Source of the DNA: Rhodovulum steppense
GTDB lineage: Bacteria > Pseudomonadota > Alphaproteobacteria > Rhodobacterales > Rhodobacteraceae
Reading direction: 5' to 3'
Assembly: GCF_004339675.1 (NCBI RefSeq)
Contig: NZ_SLVM01000006.1
Span: 101,379 to 165,378, forward strand
DNA: 64,000 bases
Shown here one piece after another: positions 25,678 to 34,926 of this stretch. How positions within the stretch are numbered: the stretch's first letter is position 1; each line of letters starts with the position of its first letter. Position numbers and translations under genes: made by a program. The notes beneath the pieces were generated by a model, which did not search any database, was not told the DNA's origin, and saw only the letters and a program-made list of their open reading frames with translations.

Positions 25678-26643
25678 TCAGAAGTCGATCTCGACCGCGA
25701 CGCCGCGCGCCCGCGCGATCTCGACCGCCCGGGCCGCGACCGCCAGATCCTGCAAGCCCACGCCGGTCCCGTCGAACAGCGTGATCTCGTCGGCCGATTG
25801 CCGCCCCGGCGCCAGCCCCGCGATCACGGCGCCGATCTGGGTGATGTCGCCCCCCCCGATCAGCCCCGCCGCCACCGCATGCTGCGCCTCGCCGATGCTG
25901 ACCGATTGTGCGACCTCGTCGGTGAACACCCGCGCGCGGCCGAGGATCGTCGGATCGACCTCCTGCTTGCCCTTGGTGTCGGTCCCCATGCAGGCCAGAT
26001 GCGTGCCGGGCCGGACATGGGCATCCAGCAACTGCGGCTCGAAGCTCGAGGTGATGGTGACGATCACATCGGCCTTCGCGCCCAACTCCTCCAGCGACAC
26101 CGCCTCGAAGGGCAGGCCCAGTTCGGCCGCGGTCTCGGCCAGCCGCGGCAGCATCTCGGGGTGATAGTTCCAGCCCACCACCTTCTCGAAATCCCGCTCG
26201 CGCACTGCCGCCCGCAATTGAAAGGCCGACTGATGCCCCGCGCCGACCATGCCCAGGACCCTCGCATCCTTGCGCGCCAGATGCCGGATCGACACCGCAC
26301 TCGCCGCCGCCGTCCTGAGCGCCGTCAACAGGTTGCCGCCCACCAGCGCCCTGGCCTGCCCGGTATCGGGATCGAACAGCACCACGGTCGATTGATGGTT
26401 GGTCAGCCCCCTGGCCATGTTACCCGGCCAGTAGCCCCCCGATTTCAACCCCAGCACCAGCCCCGCCCGATCAAAGCCGGACTTGAAACCGTAAAGCGCA
26501 TCCGCATGGCCGATCGCCTCGCGCACCACGGGAAAGTTCCACGCCTCCCCCCGCGCCATCGCGGCAAAGACCGCCTCGACCGCCTCGAAACACTCCTCGG
26601 CCGAGATCAGCCCTGCGATCTCTCTCTCGGGAACGATGATCAT
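25678..26643 (-). CDS. bhcD: Iminosuccinate reductase BhcD
   Basis: A 321-residue NAD(P)H-dependent enzyme of the ornithine cyclodeaminase/mu-crystallin family. BhcD reduces iminosuccinate to L-aspartate, closing the beta-hydroxyaspartate cycle. The Rossmann motif is visible in VLGMVGAGHQSAFQL near residue 131, and substrate-contact residues in GFKSGFD and KSGGYWPGN. The start at 26643 (MIIVPERE) is preferred because AAGGAGG lies six bases upstream; an in-frame codon nine codons earlier has no such site. It is last in the bhcABCD operon, but a 174-base spacer with repeat copy B separates it from bhcC. Confidence 0.93.
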   Translation of the reverse strand: MIIVPEREIAGLISAEECFEAVEAVFAAMARGEAWNFPVVREAIGHADALYGFKSGFDRAGLVLGLKSGGYWPGNMARGLTNHQSTVVLFDPDTGQARALVGGNLLTALRTAAASAVSIRHLARKDARVLGMVGAGHQSAFQLRAAVRERDFEKVVGWNYHPEMLPRLAETAAELGLPFEAVSLEELGAKADVIVTITSSFEPQLLDAHVRPGTHLACMGTDTKGKQEVDPTILGRARVFTDEVAQSVSIGEAQHAVAAGLIGGGDITQIGAVIAGLAPGRQSADEITLFDGTGVGLQDLAVAARAVEIARARGVAVEIDF

Positions 26644-26699
26644 CCCTGCCCCTCCTTGTCCCTCATTCAAAGGGGCGCCGACACAGCGCCCCTCACTTC

Positions 26700-26810
26700 G
26701 CTTCTTCTTGGCTGAAATACCCCCGCCGGAGGCGCGCGGCCGTCAGGCCGCGCCACGCCCAACCCCGGACAAGCGGGGCGCATGCGCCCTGCGCCGGCCG
26801 GGGGCGGGAG
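26700..26810 (-). repeat. 111-bp dispersed intergenic repeat, copy B, inside the bhc operon
   Basis: Inverted partner of the copy at 22480-22590. Read along the bhc transcript it shows the same ends, GCCTCCGGCGGGGGTATTT and AGCCAAGAAGAAGC. It has hairpins GGGCGC-AT-GCGCCC and GCGCGGCC-TGAC-GGCCGCGC. It fills most of the bhcC-bhcD spacer, starting eight bases after the bhcC stop, and may cause partial termination or stabilise the upstream mRNA. Confidence 0.8.
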
Positions 26811-26817
26811 CGCCCCG

Positions 26818-27981
26818 TCAATAGGCCTTGCCGCGGGCCGAAACCGGCCAGACCACCTCGACCTTGCCGCCCCGCACGCCCACATACCAGTCGTGGACAT
26901 TGCAGGTCGGGTCGCAATGGCCGGGCACCAGCTTCAGCTTCTCGCCGACCTTCAGCACGCCCTTCGGATCCGAAATCACCCCATGCTCGTCCGAGCATTT
27001 GACGTATTCCACATCGTCGCGGCCAAAGATGAAGGGCAGCCCGCTATCGACCGATTGCGCCTTGAGCCCGGCATCGCAGATCGCGCGATCCGCCTTCACA
27101 TGGCTCATCACGCTGGTCAGGATGAACAGCGCATTCTCCCATTCGCCCTGGTCGATCCGCTTGCCGTCCTTGTCGAGGATCCGCCCGTAATCGGCATCCA
27201 TGAAGGCGTAGGAGCCGCATTGCAGCTCGTTATAGACCCCCGAATTACCCTCGAAATAATAGCTGCCCGTCCCGCCGCCGCCGACGATGTCGCAGTCCAG
27301 CCCCGCGGCCTTCAGCCCCTCGACCGCATCGCGCACCATCGCCACCGCGATGTCGATCTTGGCCTTGCGGTCCTCGTACAGGTCCATGTGCTGCATCGCG
27401 CCCTGATAGGCCTGGATACCGGCGAATTTCAGCCCCGGTGCCGCGTCGATCGCCCTGGCGATCTCGACCACGGCCTGCGTGGTCGTCACCCCGCAGCGCC
27501 CGGCGCCGCAGTCGATCTCGACTAGGCACTCGATCTGCGTGCCATGTTTCACCGCCGCCGCCGACAGGTCGGCCACGTTGACGACATCATCGACGCAGAC
27601 GATCGTCCGCGCCCCCAGTTTCGGAATACGCGCCAGGCGGTCGATCTTGGCCTTGTCGCGCACCTGGTTCGAGACCAGCACATCCTTGATGCCGCCGCGG
27701 GCAAAGACCTCGGCCTCGCTCACCTTCTGGCAGCACACGCCGCAGGACCCGCCCAGGCGCTCCTGCAACAGTGCCACATCCACCGACTTGTGCATCTTGC
27801 CATGCACCCGGTGGCGCATGCCGTGTTCCTTGCACCAGTCGCCCATCTTCCTGATGTTGCGCTCCAGCGCGTCGAGATCCAGCACCAGGCACGGGGTCTG
27901 GATGTCCGCCTCGTCCATCCCCGGCAGGGCGGGGATGTCATAGCCCACTTCGAGCCCTTCGAAATCCGTCACGTCCTTCAT
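26818..27981 (-). CDS. bhcC: Erythro-beta-hydroxyaspartate aldolase BhcC
   Basis: A 387-residue PLP- and metal-dependent enzyme of the D-threonine/3-hydroxyaspartate aldolase family. BhcC condenses glycine with glyoxylate to (2R,3S)-beta-hydroxyaspartate. The PLP lysine is Lys62 in RVHGKMHKSVD. The C-terminal metal site is seen in PGHCDPTCNVHDW. GGGGTGSYYFEGNSG forms the phosphate loop. It follows bhcB by 15 bases. An isolated family member could be a catabolic aldolase, but the bhcA-D context makes the BHAC role clear. Confidence 0.95.
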   Translation of the reverse strand: MKDVTDFEGLEVGYDIPALPGMDEADIQTPCLVLDLDALERNIRKMGDWCKEHGMRHRVHGKMHKSVDVALLQERLGGSCGVCCQKVSEAEVFARGGIKDVLVSNQVRDKAKIDRLARIPKLGARTIVCVDDVVNVADLSAAAVKHGTQIECLVEIDCGAGRCGVTTTQAVVEIARAIDAAPGLKFAGIQAYQGAMQHMDLYEDRKAKIDIAVAMVRDAVEGLKAAGLDCDIVGGGGTGSYYFEGNSGVYNELQCGSYAFMDADYGRILDKDGKRIDQGEWENALFILTSVMSHVKADRAICDAGLKAQSVDSGLPFIFGRDDVEYVKCSDEHGVISDPKGVLKVGEKLKLVPGHCDPTCNVHDWYVGVRGGKVEVVWPVSARGKAY

Positions 27982-27996
27982 GGCGTTTCTCCCTGT

Positions 27997-28968
27997 TCAG
28001 CCCTTGGTCCAGGGCAGCTTGTCCAGATCGACATTGCCACCCGTGATGATGACGCCCACGCGCTTGCCCGCAAAGACGTCGCGGTTCTTCAGGATGGTGG
28101 CCAGCGGCACGGCGCAGCTTGCCTCCATCACGATCTTCATCCGCTGCCATGTCAGCTTCATCGCGTCGATGATCTCCTGCTCGCTGGCGGTCAGGATGTC
28201 GGTCACATGGTTCGACACGAAATGCCAGGTGAGTTCCTTCAGCGGCACCTTCAACCCGTCGGCCACCGTGTCGGGGGCGTCGTCGGCGATGATGTGACCG
28301 GCCTTGAAGCTGCGATAGGCGTCGTCCGCCTGTTCCGGCTCGGCGGCGTAGATCTCGATGCCCGGTGCGATGGTCGACAGCGTCAGGCAGGTGCCCGACA
28401 CCATGCCGCCGCCGCCGATGGGCGCGATCACCGCGTCCAGCCCCGGCACCTGTTCGTTCAGCTCGCGCGAGCAGGTCCCCTGCCCCGCGATCACGCGCGG
28501 GTCGTTGTAGGGGTGGACGAACTCGGCCCCCGTGCGGGCCTGCACCTCGGCAAAGACTGCCTCGCGGCTGGACGTGGACGGTTCGCATTCGGTGATCGAG
28601 CCGCCATAGCCCCGCACGGCGTCCTTCTTGGCCTGCGGCGCGGTGCGCGGCATCACCACATGACAGGGAATGCCCCGCCGCCCGGCGGCATAGGACAGCG
28701 ACAGCGCGTGGTTGCCCGAGGAATGCGTCGCCACGCCCTTTTTCGCCGTCTCGTCATCGAGGCCAAACACCGCGTTGCAGGCGCCCCGCACCTTGAAGGC
28801 GCCCGCCTTCTGGAAGTTCTCGCATTTGAAGAACAGCTCGGCCCCGGTAAGCTCGTTGAAATAGCTCGAGGTCAGCACCGGCGTGCGGTGGATATGGGGC
28901 GCGATCCGCGCATGCGCCGCCACCACGTCGTCATAGGTCGGGATATACATCTGTGTCTGATCCTTCAT
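27997..28968 (-). CDS. bhcB: Beta-hydroxyaspartate dehydratase BhcB
   Basis: A 323-residue PLP enzyme of the serine/threonine dehydratase (fold II) family. BhcB dehydrates beta-hydroxyaspartate to iminosuccinate. The PLP lysine is Lys59 in FQKAGAFKVRGA. The asparagine loop SSGNHALSLSYAAGRRG and the glycine loop PIGGGGMVSG are intact. It starts seven bases after bhcA. Family relatives include threonine dehydratase and serine racemase; the operon decides between them. Confidence 0.95.
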   Translation of the reverse strand: MKDQTQMYIPTYDDVVAAHARIAPHIHRTPVLTSSYFNELTGAELFFKCENFQKAGAFKVRGACNAVFGLDDETAKKGVATHSSGNHALSLSYAAGRRGIPCHVVMPRTAPQAKKDAVRGYGGSITECEPSTSSREAVFAEVQARTGAEFVHPYNDPRVIAGQGTCSRELNEQVPGLDAVIAPIGGGGMVSGTCLTLSTIAPGIEIYAAEPEQADDAYRSFKAGHIIADDAPDTVADGLKVPLKELTWHFVSNHVTDILTASEQEIIDAMKLTWQRMKIVMEASCAVPLATILKNRDVFAGKRVGVIITGGNVDLDKLPWTKG

Positions 28969-28975
28969 CGCACCC

Positions 28976-30154
28976 TCACGCCGCTGCCCGCACCGGATCC
29001 GTCTTGGTTGCCCGGTAATGCGCCTGCGCCGCGGCCACGCCGCTGCCCAGCGTGACCGGCACGCCCATATCCGCCATCGCCATCTCGGCCGCAGCGATCC
29101 CCGACAGCGCCAGAACGTCGGTCAGCATCCCCAGATGGCCGATGCGGAACACCTTGCCCGCGACCTCGCCCAGCCCCGCGCCGAAAGCGACGCCATAGGC
29201 ATCGGCCGCGTGTCGGCACAGCGCATTGCCGTCGATCCCCTCGGGCAGCACGATCGCCGTCACGGAATTAGAGTAGAGCGCAGGCGCCACCGCGCAAGGC
29301 CGCAGCCCCCAGCCGACGACCGCCTTGCGTACCCCCTCGGCGATCCGGTGATGGCGGGCAAAGACATTGTCCAACCCCTCTTCCAGCAGCATGTCGCAGG
29401 CCGCGCCCAGCCCGTTCAGCAGCCCCACCGCGGGCGTGTAGGGCGTGCCCAGCTTCAGCATGTCGCGGAAATCGAAGAAACAGCGCGACAGCGTGGCCCC
29501 CTCCATCGCCGCCAGCGCCTTGGGGCTGACCCCGACAATGGCCAGGCCCACCGGCAGCATGAAACCCTTTTGCGAGCCCGCGACCGCCAGATCGACGCCC
29601 CATTCGGTCATCCGGAAATCCATCGAACCGATGGAACTGACCCCATCCACCATCAGCAGCGCGGGATGCTGCGCCGCATCCAGCGCCCGGCGCACCCCCG
29701 CCACGTCCGAGACAACGCCCGTCGCCGTTTCGTTATGGGTGACCAGAACCGCCTTGATCTCGTGCGCGGTATCGGCGGCCAGGATCTCGGCGAAGCGCTC
29801 GACCGGGGCACCCTCGCCCCAGGGGCAGGTCACGATCTCGACATCCAGGCGATGGCGCTGGCACAGGTCGATCCATTTCATCGAGAACATGCCATGCCGC
29901 GCGGCCAGCACCTTGTCGCCCGGGCTCAGCGTGTTGGTGACCGCGGCCTCCCAACCGCCGGTGCCCGAGGCCGGGAACAGGATCACCTCGCCCTCGTCCA
30001 TCTTCAGCACGCGCTTCACGCCCGATTTCGCGCGCTCGAAGAGCGGCGGGAAGGCGGCCGAGCGGTGATCCATCGTGGGAATGTCGCAGGCCCGGCGCAG
30101 CACCTCGGGGATGTTGGTCGGGCCGGGAATGAAGACGGGGTTCTGGCTGGACAT
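28976..30154 (-). CDS. bhcA: Aspartate-glyoxylate aminotransferase BhcA
   Basis: A 392-residue class V PLP aminotransferase. BhcA transfers the amino group of aspartate to glyoxylate, giving oxaloacetate and glycine. The PLP lysine is Lys196 in VAGSQKGFMLP. The start at 30154 (MSSQNPVFIPGPTN) has GGGAGGAT seven bases upstream. It is paralogous to the serine-glyoxylate aminotransferase at 60870-62069. The two differ in an early substrate-side segment: here IPTMDHRSAAFPPLF, there VPMQDMRAPDFGDLT. It is first in bhcABCD and divergent from bhcR. Confidence 0.95.
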   Translation of the reverse strand: MSSQNPVFIPGPTNIPEVLRRACDIPTMDHRSAAFPPLFERAKSGVKRVLKMDEGEVILFPASGTGGWEAAVTNTLSPGDKVLAARHGMFSMKWIDLCQRHRLDVEIVTCPWGEGAPVERFAEILAADTAHEIKAVLVTHNETATGVVSDVAGVRRALDAAQHPALLMVDGVSSIGSMDFRMTEWGVDLAVAGSQKGFMLPVGLAIVGVSPKALAAMEGATLSRCFFDFRDMLKLGTPYTPAVGLLNGLGAACDMLLEEGLDNVFARHHRIAEGVRKAVVGWGLRPCAVAPALYSNSVTAIVLPEGIDGNALCRHAADAYGVAFGAGLGEVAGKVFRIGHLGMLTDVLALSGIAAAEMAMADMGVPVTLGSGVAAAQAHYRATKTDPVRAAA

Positions 30155-30288
30155 GCGGACGATCCTCCCTGTGTCGCGGCTTGTGGATAGCGCGGGCGGG
30201 GTAGGGCGGGCAATTTTTTTGAAAAATTCCACCGCCTGACGAAAAAACATCCAAACTGCATGAATTTATGTAATTTTCTGGCTTCCCA

Positions 30289-30306
30289 GAAATGAAAAAT
30301 CATTTC
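30289..30306. promoter_or_regulatory. Candidate BhcR operator in the bhcA/bhcR intergenic region
   Basis: GAAATGA-AAAA-TCATTTC is a perfect 7-4-7 inverted repeat in an unusually AT-rich stretch (about 30230-30312) of the 187-base divergent region. It lies 36 bases before bhcR and 135 before bhcA. It is the best palindrome there and so the likely site for the IclR-type regulator. Confidence 0.55.
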
Positions 30307-30341
30307 ATTTTGCAGCGCAGCACGCGAAAGGACCGATTCGC

Positions 30342-31157
30342 ATGACCCAGCCCCGGCCCCGCGGCCGCCCCCGCGCCTTCCATGACAAGACCGACCAGAA
30401 CACCATCCAGTCGCTCGACCGGGCGATGTCGCTCTTGCGTGCGCTGGCCAGGACGAACGGGCTGACGCTGAGCGAACTGGCCGAGCGCAGCGGGCAAAGC
30501 GCCGCCACGGTCTACCGCGTCCTCGTCACGCTTCAGGGCCACGAGATCGTCGAGTTCGAGGAGGGCGCCCAGCGCTGGCATGTCGGCGCGGGCGCGTTCC
30601 GCATCGGCTCGGGCTTCCTGCGGCGGGCCAATGTCGCCGAACGCTCGCGCGGGGCGATGCAGATGCTGATGCGCGCCACCGGCGAGACGGCCAATCTGGG
30701 GATCGAGACCCGCGACGAGGTGCTGTTCCTGACCCAGGTCGAGACGCATGAGGCGATCCGCGCCTTCTTTCCCCCCGGCACCCGCAGCCCGATGCATGTC
30801 TCCGGCATCGGCAAGGCGCTGCTGGCCTATTACCCCGAGGCGCGGGTGGCGGCGATCGTCGCGGAAAAGGGGCTGCCGGGCTTCACCTCGCTGTCCATCA
30901 CGTCAGAGGCCAGCCTCGCCCGCGACCTTGCCCGCACCCGCGAGCGCGGCTTTGCCATCGACGACCAGGAACGCGCCGAGGGCATGCGCTGCGTCGCCGC
31001 GCCGATCTTCAACGCCCATGGCGAACCGGTCGCGGGGCTTTCCGTCTCGGGACCGGCATTCCGCATGACCCTGTCCGAGGCCACCCGGATCGGCCAGGAG
31101 GTCCGCCGCGCCGCGGACAGCGTGACGGCGGCCATCGGGGGCACACGGCCGGGCTGA
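30342..31157 (+). CDS. bhcR: IclR-family regulator BhcR
   Basis: A 271-residue IclR-type regulator with an N-terminal winged helix (IQSLDRAMSLLRALARTNGLTLSELAERSG, shown here as two parts: residues 17-30 and onward) and a C-terminal effector domain including MHVSGIGKALLAY and the ligand loop AAPIFNAHGEPVAGLSVSGP. In Paracoccus denitrificans the equivalent regulator, divergent from bhcABCD, binds the bhc promoter and responds to glyoxylate. Same position and orientation here support the same role. Confidence 0.92.
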   Translation: MTQPRPRGRPRAFHDKTDQNTIQSLDRAMSLLRALARTNGLTLSELAERSGQSAATVYRVLVTLQGHEIVEFEEGAQRWHVGAGAFRIGSGFLRRANVAERSRGAMQMLMRATGETANLGIETRDEVLFLTQVETHEAIRAFFPPGTRSPMHVSGIGKALLAYYPEARVAAIVAEKGLPGFTSLSITSEASLARDLARTRERGFAIDDQERAEGMRCVAAPIFNAHGEPVAGLSVSGPAFRMTLSEATRIGQEVRRAADSVTAAIGGTRPG

Positions 31158-31165
31158 TCCCGGCC
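31147..31165. terminator. Hairpin between convergent bhcR and hydantoinase genes
   Basis: GGCCGGG-CTGAT-CCCGGCC forms a seven-base-pair stem that includes the bhcR stop codon in its loop. The two convergent stops are 18 bases apart. Confidence 0.4.
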
Positions 31166-31175
31166 CGCCCATGGC

Positions 31176-34100
31176 TCAGGGCGTTCCCCAGCCGCCGCCG
31201 CCGGGCGTCCGGATCTCGAACAGCGCGCCCGCCGGAAGGTCGATCCGGTCATTGCCCCTCAACTCGACCTGCTGGCCGCCGGGCAGTTCGGCCCGGTTCT
31301 CGCCCACCGCACCCGGATCGCCACCGTCCACCCCAAAGGGCGGGATCTCGCGGTGCGAACACAGCGTCGTCACCGTCACATCGTCCAGGAACCGCAGCCG
31401 CCGGATCACCCCGTTGCCGCCGTGCCAGCGCCCCGCCCCGCCGGACCCGGCCCGGATGCCGAACTCTTCCAGCCGGACGGGGAAGCGTTTCTCCAGCACC
31501 TCCGGATCGGTCATCCGGGTGTTGGTCATGTGGCTCTGCACCGCGTCGCAGCCGTGAAACCCCGGCCCCGCCCCGGTGCCGCCGGCGATGGTCTCGTAGT
31601 TCTGGAACCGGTCGTTGCCCCAGACGAAGTTGTTCATCGTCGCCTGGCTGCCTGCGATCACCCCCAACGCACCGTAAAGCGCGTTGCAGGCGGCCTGGCT
31701 GACCTCGGTATTGCCCGCGATCACCGCCGCCGGATAGGCGGGGTTCAGCATGCAGCCCTCGGGCGCGACGATCTTCAGCGGCTTCAGGCAGCCCTCGTTC
31801 AGCGGGATCTCGGTGCCCACCAGCGTGCGGAAGACGTACAGAACCACCGCGCGACAGACCGCGAAGGGCGCGTTGTAGTTGCCCGCGTGCTGTGCGCTTG
31901 TGCCGGTGAAGTCGATCATCGCCTCGCGCTTGTCGCGGTCCACCCGGACGGCGACCCGGATATCGGCGCCATGGTCCATCGGGTAGGTGAACTCGCCGTC
32001 CCTGAGCGTGCCGATCACCCGGCGCACGCTTTCCTCGGCATTGTCCTGCACATGGCCCATATAGGCCATCACCACGTCGCGGCCGTATTGCTCGACCACC
32101 TTCAGCAATTCCCGCCGCCCGGTCTCGTTCGCGGCGACCTGCGCCTTGAGATCGGCCATGTTCTGCGCGACGTTGCGGCAGGGCCAACGCCCCGAGGCCA
32201 GCATCGCCTCGGCCTCGGCTTCCAGCAGACGGCCCCGGTCCACCAGCCGGACATTGTCGATCAGCACGCCCTCGTCCTCGATCACGGTCGAGTCGGGCGG
32301 GGACGACCCCGGCGTGCGCCCGCCGATATCGGCATGATGCCCGCGCGAGCCCAGCCAGAACAGGATTTCCCCGGCCACGAAAACCGGTGTCACCACCGTC
32401 ACGTCGGGCAGGTGCGTGCCGCCGTTATAGGGCGAATTCAGCATGAAGGCGTCTCCCGGCCGGATCGCCCCCGCATTCTCGCGCATCACCGCCTTGATCG
32501 AGTCGGACATCGAGCCCAGGTGCACCGGCACATGCGGCGCGTTGGCCACCAGATCGCCCCTGGCGTCGAAGATCGCGCAGGAAAAATCCAGCCGTTCCTT
32601 GATGTTCACCGACCAGGACGTGTTCGCCAGCGTCGCACCCATCTGCTCGGCCACCGACATGAACAGGTTCGACATCACCTCCAGCAGCACCGGGTCGGCC
32701 TCGGTCCCCAGCGCGCGGGGGCGGGACTTGGCGGCCACCCGCGTCAGGATCAGGTTGCCCAGCGCGTCCACCTCGGCGGCCCAGCCGGGTTCGACCACAT
32801 TGGTTCCCGTGGACTCGGTGATGATGGCGGGGCCGTCGACCCGCGCCCCGGCACCAAGGCTTGTGCGGTCGTAAAGCGGCACCTCGGCCCATGCGCCGTC
32901 CAGATGCACAGGAACGCGGGCCTCGCTCCGCGCCGTCGCGGCGGGCGCCATCGCGGCGGGGGCCTCGCCGGTCGCGCCGATCGCCTCGACCTCGATCATG
33001 TCGAAACAGAGCGCCCGTTCCGGCGAGGTGAAGCCGAAGCGCGCAAGATGCGCCGCCTCGAACGCCGCCTGCATCCCGGGCGGGTGGCCAAAGGGCACCT
33101 CAAGGGTCTGGTGCGAGCCTTCGTAGCGCAGGTGTGCCCGCGCCACACAGCCGATCGCGCCCTCGGGTACCCCCTGCGCCGCAACCTGCGCCACCGCCCG
33201 GCCCCGCAGCGCCGCAACTTCCGCCTCTGCCCCGGCGATTTCGGCAAGCGGGGCGTCGAACTGGGTTTCCTCGATGGCCCGGATCTCGGCCAGCCCCATG
33301 CCATAGGCCGACAAGACCCCCGCAAAGGGATGCAGGAAGACCCGCTTCATGCCCAGCGCATCGGCCACCAGACAGGCATGCTGCCCCCCCGCGCCCCCGA
33401 AACATTGCAGCGTGTAGCCGGTCACGTCATGGCCGCGCTGGACGGATATCTTCTTGATCGCGTTCGCCATGTTGTCGACTGCGATCCGCAGGAAGCCTTC
33501 GGCCACCGCTTCGGGGCTGCGCGGCGCCTCGCCCGTCGCGGCGGCGATCTCGGCGGCCAGCGCGGCGAATTTCTCGCGCACCGTCGCCAGATCCAGCGGC
33601 TGATCGCCCCCCGGCCCGAACACGGCGGGGAAATGCGCCGGGTTCAGCTTGCCCAGCATCACGTTGCAATCGGTCACCGTCAGCGGCCCGCCGCGGCGAT
33701 AGCAGGCAGGCCCCGGATCGGCGCCCGCGCTTTCGGGGCCGACCTGAAACCGGCCATCGGCAAAGCGGCAGATCGACCCGCCGCCCGCCGCGACGGTGTG
33801 AATGTCCATCATCGGCGCGCGCATCCGCACGCCTGCCACCTCGGTCTCGAAACTGCGCTCATAGGCGCCCGCGTAATGGCTGACATCGGTCGAGGTGCCG
33901 CCCATGTCGAACCCGATCAGCCGGTCGAAACCCGCGGCTTCCGCCGTCCGGACCATGCCGACGATGCCGCCCGCGGGGCCGGACAGGATCGCGTCCTTGC
34001 CCTGGAACAGGGCGGCATCGGTCAGCCCGCCATTCGACTGCATGAACAACAGCCGCTCGCAGCCCCCCGCGCCGACATCCAGCGCGTCCGCCACCTGATC

Positions 34101-34766
34101 GACATAGCGGCGCAGGATCGGCGAGAGATAGGCATCGACCACCGTGGTATCGCCCCGCCCCACCAGCTTGATCAGGCGCGAGACGCGATGGCTGACCGAG
34201 ACCTGCGCAAACCCCTCCTCGGCGGCGATTTCGGCCAGCCGGTCCTCATGCGCGCCGTTCAGATAGCCATGCATCAGCGCGATGGCGACCGCCCGGATGC
34301 CGCGCCCATGCGCCGCCCGCAGCGCCGCCCGCGCCGCGTCTTCGTCCAGCGGCAGCAGGATATTGCCGTCGGCATCCAGCCGCTCGGCCACCTCGGCCAC
34401 GTCTTCGTAGAGCAGGTCCGGGCGGCGGATATGCAAATCGAACAGCCGCGGCCTTGTCTGGTAGCCGATGCGCAGCAGGTCCGCGAAACCCTGCGTGATC
34501 AGCAACAGAACCCGTTCGCCCTTGCGCTCCAGCAGCGCGTTGGTGGCAACCGTCGTGCCCATCTTGACCGCCCGGATCGCGCCTTCGGGCAAGGGCGCAT
34601 CCGGCGCCAGCCCCAGCAGTTCGCGGATGCCCTGCACGGCGGCATCGCGGTAGCGTTCGGGGTTCTCGGACAGAAGCTTGTGGGTCATGAGCCGCCCATC
34701 GGGCGCGCGCGCCACGATATCGGTAAAGGTGCCACCCCGGTCGATCCAGAATTCCCAGCCGCCCAT
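31176..34766 (-). CDS. Hydantoinase/5-oxoprolinase family protein, HyuA-HyuB fusion
   Basis: A 1196-residue cytoplasmic protein that joins both halves of the ATP-dependent hydantoinase/oxoprolinase family. The HyuA-like half begins [17 protein letters not shown], the actin-like ATPase signature at residue 4, with [19 protein letters not shown] near residue 285. The HyuB-like half begins near residue 690 ([20 protein letters not shown]) and contains [15 protein letters not shown]. Full-length fusions include 5-oxoprolinase, which opens pyroglutamate to glutamate using ATP, and related N-methylhydantoinases. The substrate is not certain. An Lrp-type regulator is divergent from it and probably controls it. 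Confidence 0.85.
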   Translation of the reverse strand: MGGWEFWIDRGGTFTDIVARAPDGRLMTHKLLSENPERYRDAAVQGIRELLGLAPDAPLPEGAIRAVKMGTTVATNALLERKGERVLLLITQGFADLLRIGYQTRPRLFDLHIRRPDLLYEDVAEVAERLDADGNILLPLDEDAARAALRAAHGRGIRAVAIALMHGYLNGAHEDRLAEIAAEEGFAQVSVSHRVSRLIKLVGRGDTTVVDAYLSPILRRYVDQVADALDVGAGGCERLLFMQSNGGLTDAALFQGKDAILSGPAGGIVGMVRTAEAAGFDRLIGFDMGGTSTDVSHYAGAYERSFETEVAGVRMRAPMMDIHTVAAGGGSICRFADGRFQVGPESAGADPGPACYRRGGPLTVTDCNVMLGKLNPAHFPAVFGPGGDQPLDLATVREKFAALAAEIAAATGEAPRSPEAVAEGFLRIAVDNMANAIKKISVQRGHDVTGYTLQCFGGAGGQHACLVADALGMKRVFLHPFAGVLSAYGMGLAEIRAIEETQFDAPLAEIAGAEAEVAALRGRAVAQVAAQGVPEGAIGCVARAHLRYEGSHQTLEVPFGHPPGMQAAFEAAHLARFGFTSPERALCFDMIEVEAIGATGEAPAAMAPAATARSEARVPVHLDGAWAEVPLYDRTSLGAGARVDGPAIITESTGTNVVEPGWAAEVDALGNLILTRVAAKSRPRALGTEADPVLLEVMSNLFMSVAEQMGATLANTSWSVNIKERLDFSCAIFDARGDLVANAPHVPVHLGSMSDSIKAVMRENAGAIRPGDAFMLNSPYNGGTHLPDVTVVTPVFVAGEILFWLGSRGHHADIGGRTPGSSPPDSTVIEDEGVLIDNVRLVDRGRLLEAEAEAMLASGRWPCRNVAQNMADLKAQVAANETGRRELLKVVEQYGRDVVMAYMGHVQDNAEESVRRVIGTLRDGEFTYPMDHGADIRVAVRVDRDKREAMIDFTGTSAQHAGNYNAPFAVCRAVVLYVFRTLVGTEIPLNEGCLKPLKIVAPEGCMLNPAYPAAVIAGNTEVSQAACNALYGALGVIAGSQATMNNFVWGNDRFQNYETIAGGTGAGPGFHGCDAVQSHMTNTRMTDPEVLEKRFPVRLEEFGIRAGSGGAGRWHGGNGVIRRLRFLDDVTVTTLCSHREIPPFGVDGGDPGAVGENRAELPGGQQVELRGNDRIDLPAGALFEIRTPGGGGWGTP

Positions 34767-34840
34767 GTCCCTGCCCCTGCTGCCCCGCGCACCATGTCCG
34801 CCCGGCGCACCAAAGGTCAAGGCCGCCACGGGCATTGCGC

Positions 34841-34895
34841 GGAACCTTGTCCCGCCACAGCACCGATTCCCCTTGCATCCAGGGAACATTGTTCC
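34841..34895. promoter_or_regulatory. Paired operator-like sites between hydantoinase and Lrp genes
   Basis: GGAAC-ATT-GTTCC (34883-34895) is a perfect inverted repeat. A close variant, GGAACCTTGTCCC, lies at 34841-34853. Their starts are 42 bases apart, four helical turns, on the same DNA face. This suits cooperative binding by an Lrp/AsnC octamer to the 160-base divergent promoter region. Confidence 0.5.
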
Positions 34896-34926
34896 GATTG
34901 TATCCCGACGCCGGAAGGAGAAGACC

